DNA from: Actinomycetes bacterium
GTDB taxonomy: Bacteria > Actinomycetota > Acidimicrobiia > Acidimicrobiales > RAAP-2
DNA: 10,449 nt
NCBI GenBank assembly: GCA_021849765.1
Contig: JAJZSM010000033.1
Coordinates: forward strand, 1-10,449
Reading direction: 5' to 3'
This document shows positions 5,790 through 10,449 of the stretch, piece by piece. Below the pieces are notes generated by a model that did no database searches, had not been told where the DNA came from, and saw only the letters and a list, made by a program, of their open reading frames with translations. The first letter of the stretch is position 1, and each line of letters starts with the position of its first letter. Made by a program: the position numbers and the translations under genes.

Positions 5790-5826
5790 GCCAAGGCCTC
5801 AAGCTCAGTCGTGGTTGGCCGAGGCC
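5790..5826. repeat. Overlapping inverted repeats downstream of the nucleotidyltransferase
   Basis: GCCAA (5790-5794) can pair with TTGGC (5815-5819), and GGCCTC (5795-5800) with GAGGCC (5821-5826). The two pairings form alternatives. The element lies about 55 bases after the stop of the operon. With no T-run it is at best a weak terminator. The rest of 5737-5914 shows nothing I can name. Confidence 0.3.
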
Positions 5827-5914
5827 CATGCGTTGGCCCATCGAGCGGACGTGACGAGCGATGATCGCAGTCGGGTTTGTAACTTGTTCGCGCTGAACGT
5901 CGCCGGCCGGGGTC

Positions 5915-5950
5915 CGATCAAACGAGATATGCGGGCGATCAAACCGAGAT
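5915..5950. repeat. Direct repeat spaced by 21 bp upstream of the reductase promoter
   Basis: CGATCAAACGAGAT (5915-5928) recurs as CGATCAAACCGAGAT (5936-5950), identical apart from one inserted C. The starts are 21 bp apart, two turns of B-DNA, so two protein subunits would sit on the same face. The second copy is centred about 60 bases upstream of the predicted transcription start, a typical position for an activator. The regulator is unknown. Confidence 0.6.
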
Positions 5951-5960
5951 CGGTGTACTC

Positions 5961-5981
5961 ACTAAAGTTGATTGTTTTAGT
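5961..5981. promoter_or_regulatory. Dyad overlapping the -35 element of the reductase
   Basis: ACTAAA (5961-5966) and TTTAGT (5976-5981) form a perfect 6+9+6 inverted repeat. The -35 hexamer TTGATT (5968-5973) lies inside its spacer, the position expected of a repressor site. Confidence 0.45.
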
Positions 5982-5996
5982 CATACTTTGTAGTGT
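5968..5996 (+). promoter_or_regulatory. Promoter of the nitrite/sulfite reductase gene
   Basis: TTGATT (5968-5973) and TAGTGT (5991-5996) are separated by 17 bases. The -10 hexamer ends six bases before the ATG at 6003, so the transcript is predicted to begin at the start codon. No Shine-Dalgarno sequence is present, which agrees with a leaderless message. Confidence 0.6.
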
Positions 5997-6002
5997 CTAG
6001 CC

Positions 6003-7778
6003 ATGGAACGTGTCGACGTGGATCGAGCGGTGCAGAGCGATATCGAGAAGTTCGAGCGACTGCTGGAGGATCATCTGGCCGGGCGCGTTGATGACGACGC
6101 CTTTCGGGTGTTTCGGCTCAACAACGGTGTGTACGGTCAACTCCAAGGCGGTCACAATCAGCTCCTTCGAGTGAAGGCACCCTTTGGCGCCCTCACCGCG
6201 GCGCAGTTGGACGAACTCGGTGCCATTGCCGATCGCTACAGCCGCGGTCGAGGTCACCTCACGACGCGCCAGGCCGTCCAGTTCCACTTCGTCCAGCTCG
6301 AGCGCGTGCCGGCGATGCTGCGCGATCTCGCTCGGGTGGGCCTGACGACCCGAGAGGCCTGCGGCGACGCGGTGCGCAACGTGATGGGCTGTCACCTCGC
6401 CGGGGCGTGCCCGTCGGAGGTCCTCGACATCAGTCCCTGGGCCGAGGCCACCTTTCGCCTGCTGCTGCGTCACCCCTACGGTCAGCGACTGCCCCGGAAG
6501 TTCAAGATCAACTTCTCGGGCTGTGCGCTCGACTGCGGACAGGCGATGTTCAATGACGTGGGCGTCGTCGCGGTCTCGCGCACGAGAAGCGACGGCACCA
6601 CCGAGGCAGGCTTTCGGGTCTATCTCGCTGGTGGGCTGGGCGCCAACCCCCACGCGGGACAGGCCCTCGAGGACTTCACGTCGCGCGAGGACCTGCTGGC
6701 GACCATCGAGGCGGTGCTGCGGACCTTTGACCACTACGGCAACCGAGCCAACAATCGACGGGCGCGGCTGAAGTGGCTGGTCGATGAGTTGGGTATGGAC
6801 GAGCTGCGGCGTCGGGTGCTGCGCGAGCGACTGCTGCTCGTGGCGTCGTCGAGCTGGCCTGGCGGGATTCCGGCCGTCGTGCACGAGCGCGGCGACGCCG
6901 CGGCTCGAGTGGATGTCGCGGCGCCGGTATCGCGCGTCGGAACGCCAGTGGCTATTGGATCACGGGAGGACAGCGATCCCTTCCAGCGGTGGTACGCCAC
7001 GAACGTCGTCACGGGTCTCGCGAACGCCAGTCTCGCCGCGATTGTGCGCGTGCCCTTAGGCGACCTCACGAGTGAACAGTTTCGCGCCCTCGCCGCGATC
7101 GTGCGCGACTTCGATGCGGAGCTACGAACCACCAATCGCCAGAACCTGGCCCTGCGCGCAGTCAGCCGTGAGCGGATTCGCGAACTGTTCGCCCGACTCC
7201 AGGTGATCGGTCTCGCCGAGCCGAGTGTCGAGCTCGCCCGAGACGTTGTCTCGTGTCCCGGGGCGGACACGTGCAACCTCGCCCTCACCAAGAGCCGGGA
7301 CCTGGCCGTGGAAGTCACTCGTGCCCTCGAAGCCGCGGGACTCGGCGAGGTCGAAGGCGTGCGTATCAACGTGTCGGGCTGCACCAATAGCTGTGGCCAG
7401 CACCACGTGGCCGATATTGGCCTGCACGGCGTGGAGCGGCGAGCGCACGGTCGCGCTGCGCCGGGCTACCAGCTGCTGCTGGGTGGGCGTCTCGGTGATG
7501 GCGAGATCCACTTCGCCCAGCGCGCGCTGCGCCTCCCGGCCCGATCGGTCCCCGAGGCCACGGTGCGCGTCGTCGGCCAGTTCGCCCTCCAGCGCCGACC
7601 CGGTGAACGCTTCGGTGACTGGATCGAGCGTACGGGGGGCGTGGACGCCATCGCGGACGACTTGAAGGACCTCGACCAGTGGCCGACCCCCGAGGACCGC
7701 CCCGACTACTACGTCGACTTCGGTGAGGACACGGCGTATGTCCCCGAAGTGGGCGAGGGCGAGTGCGCGGCGGGCTAG
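6003..7778 (+). CDS. Siroheme/[4Fe-4S] nitrite or sulfite reductase (ferredoxin-type)
   Basis: A 591-residue cytoplasmic enzyme of the NirA/SirA family. It catalyses six-electron reduction of sulfite to sulfide, or nitrite to ammonia, probably with ferredoxin. It has two pseudo-repeated halves, each with a ferredoxin-like half domain (about 44-105 and 322-400) followed by a siroheme-binding region. The C-terminal half has the classic cluster ligands: Cys418 and Cys424 (SCPGADTC, C-x5-C), and Cys460 and Cys464 (SGCTNSCGQHH, C-x3-C). The N-terminal half repeats the pattern with Cys130/Cys136 and Cys174/Cys178. The siroheme-contact motif RGRGHLTTRQAVQFHFV (81-97), the ACGD turn at 119-122 and PRKFK (164-168) fit the family. 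An in-frame TAG four codons upstream makes ATG 6003 the first possible start. Nitrite versus sulfite cannot be decided by eye. No other sulfate or nitrate assimilation genes are in the window, so this looks like a single-gene transcript. Its stop overlaps that of the convergent folate gene. Confidence 0.9.
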   Translation: MERVDVDRAVQSDIEKFERLLEDHLAGRVDDDAFRVFRLNNGVYGQLQGGHNQLLRVKAPFGALTAAQLDELGAIADRYSRGRGHLTTRQAVQFHFVQLERVPAMLRDLARVGLTTREACGDAVRNVMGCHLAGACPSEVLDISPWAEATFRLLLRHPYGQRLPRKFKINFSGCALDCGQAMFNDVGVVAVSRTRSDGTTEAGFRVYLAGGLGANPHAGQALEDFTSREDLLATIEAVLRTFDHYGNRANNRRARLKWLVDELGMDELRRRVLRERLLLVASSSWPGGIPAVVHERGDAAARVDVAAPVSRVGTPVAIGSREDSDPFQRWYATNVVTGLANASLAAIVRVPLGDLTSEQFRALAAIVRDFDAELRTTNRQNLALRAVSRERIRELFARLQVIGLAEPSVELARDVVSCPGADTCNLALTKSRDLAVEVTRALEAAGLGEVEGVRINVSGCTNSCGQHHVADIGLHGVERRAHGRAAPGYQLLLGGRLGDGEIHFAQRALRLPARSVPEATVRVVGQFALQRRPGERFGDWIERTGGVDAIADDLKDLDQWPTPEDRPDYYVDFGEDTAYVPEVGEGECAAG

Positions 7779-7781
7779 CCC
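7772..7781. repeat. Perfect palindrome at the shared stop codons of the reductase and PabBC genes
   Basis: GGGCTAGCCC is a 10-bp perfect palindrome. Its central CTAG (7775-7778) gives the TAG stop of both convergent genes. There is no space for a conventional terminator between them, so transcripts must end inside the opposing gene or at this point. Confidence 0.6.
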
Positions 7782-9625
7782 AGTATCGACGTCGGTGATG
7801 AAGTCCGCTTGCCACGTCGTGAGTCGCCGGGGGGACTGAGCGCGCCAGGAGACGGCCCGTCGGGTGCGAGCACCGCGTCTCGCCAGCCACGCAGCGAATT
7901 GATGACCGCCAACCCGTCGGCGTGACGCAGCTGGCGTGGCGTGAGTATCGCCTCGCTGAGCACCCCCTGCTCGATGAGCTGGGCTCGCGCGACTCCCGGC
8001 AGACAGCCCGACGAGAGCGGCGGGGTCAACCACCGCCCTGCGAGACGAGCCACGAGGTTCGCCGTGGTCGTCTCGGTGCACTCACCGCGCTCGTTCACGA
8101 GTACCACGTCATCAGCGTGAGGGTGACGCCGTCGCGCGTTGACGTAGAGCGACCGGCGCGTGGTCTTGTGAAAGAGCAGCATCGATGCACTGTCGACGTG
8201 ATGGTCGTCGATGGCTAAGGTAACGGGCCCTCGTCGCACCTCGGGTGCCGGCGAAACCTGAATCTCCACTCGTCCGCTGCGCGAGTACAACACCCGGACA
8301 CGCGCGTCATAGTCAACCGACGCGAGCCGTCGCCACACCGTGGACTCGAGCGACGGCCGCAGCGAGAAGCCAAGGAACGCCGCCGAGGCGCGCAGTCGGG
8401 CCAGGTGTCGATCGACGGCGCTGGATTGATCGGCACCGAATCGAAACGTCTCCAGCAATCGGAATCGCTGGCTCAGCGACGAATTGAGCATCTCGGCCTT
8501 GAGTTGCATCTCACGGTACTCGTGGTCGGGCCTCGAATCAGCCACGACGCCGCCGCCGCTGCCGAATCGGGCCGCGCCGCCAGCGCCCACGACCGCGGTA
8601 CGGATCGCGACGCTGAACGAGACATCGATCCCGTCTCGTGCAGGCTGCAGCAGGCCAACGGCTCCGCAGTAGACGCCGCGATCAGTTGCTTCCAGGGTGC
8701 TGATGATCGACATGGCGCTGCGCTTGGGAGCGCCCGTGACCGATCCACAGGGAAACATCGCGTCAAAGATGGCGAGCACGCTGACGCCGGGCCTCGTTGC
8801 ACAGCGAACCTCGGACACGAGCTGCCAAACGCTGGGGTAGGCCTCGAGCGCGCAGAGCTCGGTAACCCTGACCGATCCCACGACGGCGACCTTGCCCATG
8901 TCGTTGCGGATGAGGTCGGCGATCATGACGTTCTCCGCGCGGTCCTTCGCTGACCCGGCGAGGTCCATTGCAAATCGCTGGTCCTCGTCGGGCCAGCGAC
9001 CCCGTCGGTGGGTGCCCTTCATCGGCCGGCTGGTCAGCGTCGTGCCGTCCCAGGTAACGAACAGCTCGGGCGAGGCGCTGACGATCGCCGCGCCGTCCAA
9101 CTCGATCAGTGCACCGTAGGCGGGTTGCTGGGCCGTGAGGAGGTCTCGATAGAGCGATCGAGGGTTGCCGGCTGCGCGGTTGATGACCGGGTTGGTGAGA
9201 TTGACTTGGTAGGCGTTGCCCGCATTGATCTCGCCGAGTATCGAACAGACCGTGGCTCCGTACTCGTCGTAGGACGTCGTCGCCTCCCAACGCGACGTCC
9301 CTTCGTGCCCGCTCTCGCGGGGCAGCTTCAAGGACGTGGTGGATAAGCACCGGTAGACGCCGAACCACGCCAGCGGAAGCTGGGGACCGTATAGCTCATC
9401 GCGGTCGCGAACCTCGAGAACTCGGTCAAAGGCCGGAGCGCATTCGTACGACACGTAGCCCGCGACGTAGTGGCCGCGCCGCGCGCGCTCCTCGGCTCGC
9501 TCAAGTACCGAACGAACGTCGTCGATGGTCGTCGCGCGTAGTTCGCCGATGAAGTCGCTGAGCATCGACGTCGTTCGGCTTCGCATGTCGTCGAACCTGA
9601 CCGTCGGGACAACCTGGTGCGCCAC
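7775..9625 (-). CDS. pabBC: Fused aminodeoxychorismate synthase component I / 4-amino-4-deoxychorismate lyase
   Basis: A 616-residue bifunctional cytoplasmic enzyme of p-aminobenzoate (folate) synthesis. The N-terminal part (about 1-385) is PabB, which converts chorismate to 4-amino-4-deoxychorismate. It has the hallmark PMKGTHRRG with Lys203 (anthranilate synthases usually have Ala here), DLIRNDMGKVAVVG (237-250), FPCGSVTGAPKRSAM (291-305) and FGSGGGVVADSRPDHEYREM (354-373). The C-terminal part (about 388-590) is a PLP-dependent PabC lyase. It has LLETFRF, an R-HL-RL segment, FHKTTRRSLY with probable Schiff-base Lys487, NERGECTETTTANL and the LPGVARAQLIEQG helix. The last 25 residues are Pro/Ser/Arg-rich and look like a disordered tail. 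The glutaminase partner PabA is not in the window. GTG 9623-9625 is the first possible start, since an in-frame TAA lies four codons upstream. There is no Shine-Dalgarno sequence, but a TANNNT hexamer lies six bases upstream. Confidence 0.93.
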   Translation of the reverse strand: MAHQVVPTVRFDDMRSRTTSMLSDFIGELRATTIDDVRSVLERAEERARRGHYVAGYVSYECAPAFDRVLEVRDRDELYGPQLPLAWFGVYRCLSTTSLKLPRESGHEGTSRWEATTSYDEYGATVCSILGEINAGNAYQVNLTNPVINRAAGNPRSLYRDLLTAQQPAYGALIELDGAAIVSASPELFVTWDGTTLTSRPMKGTHRRGRWPDEDQRFAMDLAGSAKDRAENVMIADLIRNDMGKVAVVGSVRVTELCALEAYPSVWQLVSEVRCATRPGVSVLAIFDAMFPCGSVTGAPKRSAMSIISTLEATDRGVYCGAVGLLQPARDGIDVSFSVAIRTAVVGAGGAARFGSGGGVVADSRPDHEYREMQLKAEMLNSSLSQRFRLLETFRFGADQSSAVDRHLARLRASAAFLGFSLRPSLESTVWRRLASVDYDARVRVLYSRSGRVEIQVSPAPEVRRGPVTLAIDDHHVDSASMLLFHKTTRRSLYVNARRRHPHADDVVLVNERGECTETTTANLVARLAGRWLTPPLSSGCLPGVARAQLIEQGVLSEAILTPRQLRHADGLAVINSLRGWRDAVLAPDGPSPGALSPPGDSRRGKRTSSPTSILG

Positions 9626-9631
9626 GGACGC

Positions 9632-9637
9632 ACGTTA
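9632..9637 (-). promoter_or_regulatory. Putative -10 element of pabBC
   Basis: On the minus strand TAACGT fits TANNNT and ends six bases before the GTG start (9625). It suggests a leaderless transcript, as for the genes at 4261 and 6003. No -35 is convincing. A minus-strand TTGACA at 9714-9719 is too far upstream to pair with it. Confidence 0.4.
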
Positions 9638-9731
9638 ACCCCGATCGGTTTGAAAGCTCCTTCAGCGATCGCGGCGTCGTTCGTGAGCAATCTCGCGTCA
9701 GCGCAGTTGTTCATGTCAAGCCTGAGTTGGG

Positions 9732-10022
9732 TTACAGCGGCGTTGCGCGTTCGATCTCGGTTCGAGTGATGAGAAACCACGTCGCGTCGGTCATTGTGAC
9801 ACTGGGTTGTCGCCGGTCGACCGTCAGCGACAGGATCGTGGCGTAGAGCACCGGAGAGTACGGCGGTGACGGGCTATCCTGCGACTCGCAGCGTCACGTC
9901 GTAGAACGACGAGCGACGCCGAGCCCGTCGATGCAGTTGTGCGGTTCGACTCGCACAGGAACGTGTCGCGTCGTTTGCACGGAATAATGGTGCGGAGCTT
10001 CCACGTGCGCGCAAAGACCCAT
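9732..10022 (-). pseudogene. Possible decayed small gene of 97 codons with an internal TGA
   Basis: One minus-strand frame runs from ATG (10020-10022) to TAA (9732-9734) with a single in-frame TGA at 9894-9896. After the TGA the frame reads naturally (for example PYSPVLYATILSLTVD and TDATWFLITRTEIERATPL). By my count about 41 of its 53 codons end in G or C, against roughly 55% G/C at the other two positions, the pattern of coding DNA here. Around the TGA a neighbouring frame reads SFYDVTLRVAG, so two compensating frameshifts are an alternative to a point nonsense change. The frame from GTG 9851 alone would give 39 residues. I do not recognise the protein. There is no well-placed ribosome binding site. 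A gene broken by mutation, a sequencing error or chance are all possible. Confidence 0.35.
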
Positions 10023-10137
10023 CTCACACTTTCTTTCTCCGCAAGATAGACGCGCCGCTATTGGTCAGGTTGCTCAATCGTCTTTTAGCGCTGGTCGGTC
10101 TGCCCGGCATGCCAACGGTGGCGAAGATCCTTAATTT

Positions 10138-10165
10138 TTCCTGAGCCTGTTTCACGCTTCAGGAA
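10138..10165. repeat. 7-bp hairpin, possible weak terminator
   Basis: TTCCTGA (10138-10144) is exactly complementary to TCAGGAA (10159-10165), with a 14-base loop whose ends could add a G-U pair. It is preceded by a T-run (10135-10139) and followed by TTGTT. Neither side has a strong T-tract after the stem, so a terminator is only possible. Confidence 0.35.
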
Positions 10166-10257
10166 TTGTTCTGGTGCATGAACTTGTCGCGGTCCCGTTA
10201 GGTCATCCAACCAGCGAATCTGGGTTCGTTCAAACTGAGCAAAAGTTCAGAAACAAG

Positions 10258-10291
10258 GTCGTTTCCGTACAAACAACGGAATCACTACGAC
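10258..10291. repeat. Dyad immediately upstream of the last promoter
   Basis: TTCCGT (10263-10268) pairs with ACGGAA (10276-10281) around a seven-base A-rich loop. An outer arm GTCGT (10258-10262) matches ACGAC (10287-10291), with a five-base bulge on the right. The element ends at the base before the TTGACA of the putative promoter, a position suited to a regulator site. Confidence 0.45.
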
Positions 10292-10320
10292 TTGACAATT
10301 TTTCCCTGTACCACAACACT
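10292..10320 (+). promoter_or_regulatory. Putative promoter of the right-edge gene
   Basis: A consensus -35 hexamer TTGACA (10292-10297) is followed after 17 bases by AACACT (10315-10320), an imperfect -10. Transcription would start near 10327, giving a leader of about 25 bases before the GTG at 10353. It would also place a minor ATG (10328) at the very 5' end. Confidence 0.45.
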
Positions 10321-10337
10321 TGATCCCATGCAGGGGC

Positions 10338-10347
10338 GGAAGGGAAG
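10338..10347 (+). promoter_or_regulatory. Ribosome binding site of the right-edge gene
   Basis: GGAAGGGAAG is purine-rich and contains AAGGGA (10340-10345), seven bases before GTG 10353. It is one of the best Shine-Dalgarno matches in the window and decides this start. Confidence 0.5.
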
Positions 10348-10352
10348 TTGCC

Positions 10353-10449
10353 GTGAAGAGGATCCTTCGTAGGGCACGTCGTACCGGATCGGGTCGCGCA
10401 TCGGCGGTGGTTAGCGGAAGGAAACTGGCACTTCGGAAGTTAGCGGGGT
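10353..10449 (+). CDS. N-terminal end of an unrecognised protein (partial)
   Basis: The frame is open from GTG 10353 to the window edge and gives 32 residues starting MKRILRRARRTGSG, with ten Arg/Lys in the first 24 residues. It has a good Shine-Dalgarno sequence and a plausible promoter upstream. A strongly basic N-terminus could be the positive region of a signal peptide or a nucleic-acid-binding tail. The visible part is too short to tell, and no domain can be named. The next ATG upstream (10328) opens a different frame that stops at 10370-10372 after 14 codons. Confidence 0.45.
   Translation, partial: MKRILRRARRTGSGRASAVVSGRKLALRKLAG

Larger units (their letters stand above)
9626..10352. 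other. Mostly non-coding, A/T-richer stretch between pabBC and the last gene
   Basis: About 730 bases without a confident intact gene. Composition falls toward the right end. Entries below describe the pabBC -10 element, a broken small reading frame on the minus strand (9732-10022), a hairpin at 10138-10165, a dyad at 10258-10291 and a promoter at 10292-10320. A palindrome GGCATGCC (10107-10114) is also present. Between about 10023 and 10137 nothing further could be named. Confidence 0.6.

Noticed and set aside
5815..6000. 61-codon + frame before the reductase gene
   Set aside because: It covers the direct repeat and promoter and has no ribosome site or family resemblance.
5997..6884. 295-codon minus-strand frame opposite the reductase
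   Set aside because: It is a shadow of the reductase, whose ligand and siroheme motifs are unambiguous on +.
7122..8081. 319-codon minus-strand frame across the reductase/pabBC junction
   Set aside because: It overlaps two well-supported genes in a different frame and has no domain.
9328..9780. 150-codon minus-strand frame overlapping the start of pabBC
   Set aside because: Most of it lies in the wrong frame of pabBC and reads as Arg/Ser-rich noise.
9767..9847. 26-codon + frame starting GTG-ATG
   Set aside because: No ribosome site. It lies opposite a frame with better coding bias.
10181..10250. Possible tRNA-like segment with GGGTTCG
   Set aside because: The pairing pattern of a tRNA cannot be completed. 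Only a small CCAG/CTGG hairpin is present.

Overview
The window reads as a high-GC chromosome segment from an actinomycete-like bacterium, possibly of the Acidimicrobiia type. That placement is an inference. It rests on strong G/C preference at third codon positions, frequent GTG starts, several genes that look leaderless, a CAP-type secreted protein, a NirA-type nitrite/sulfite reductase and a fused PabB-PabC protein. No rRNA, tRNA, CRISPR array or insertion sequence was recognised.

Layout. (1) Positions 2-229 are the 3' end of a probable secreted CAP/SCP-like protein. (2) Positions 303-3582 are a signalling pair in tail-to-tail orientation: an OmpR/PhoB-type response regulator on + and a soluble GAF-GAF-PAS hybrid histidine kinase on -. 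Their stop codons share one CTAG. A 20-codon leader ORF appears to precede the regulator and to overlap its start codon. (3) Positions 3583-4260 hold no convincing gene but contain inverted repeats. (4) Positions 4261-5736 are a lower-GC two-gene operon: a double helix-turn-helix protein and an AbiEii-family nucleotidyltransferase. It looks like a toxin-antitoxin or phage-defence module with an atypical antitoxin, and it has a symmetric candidate operator overlapping the promoter. (5) Positions 5737-6002 are a regulatory region with a direct repeat spaced by exactly 21 bp and a dyad over the -35 element. (6) Positions 6003-7778 encode a siroheme/[4Fe-4S] nitrite or sulfite reductase. It converges on (7) a fused aminodeoxychorismate synthase I/lyase (folate pathway, 7775-9625, -), and these two genes also share a single CTAG. 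(8) Positions 9626-10352 are mostly non-coding, with a possible decayed small gene, hairpins and a promoter. (9) A new gene begins at 10353 and runs off the window.

The best leads are: the leaderless arrangement seen repeatedly (a TANNNT hexamer exactly six bases before the start codon at 315, 4261, 6003 and 9625); the candidate leaderless leader peptide coupled to the response regulator; the atypical AbiE-like module with its operator; the regulatory repeats ahead of the reductase; and the two convergent pairs whose stops share a CTAG inside a dyad. All functions come from reading motifs by eye. No database search was run.
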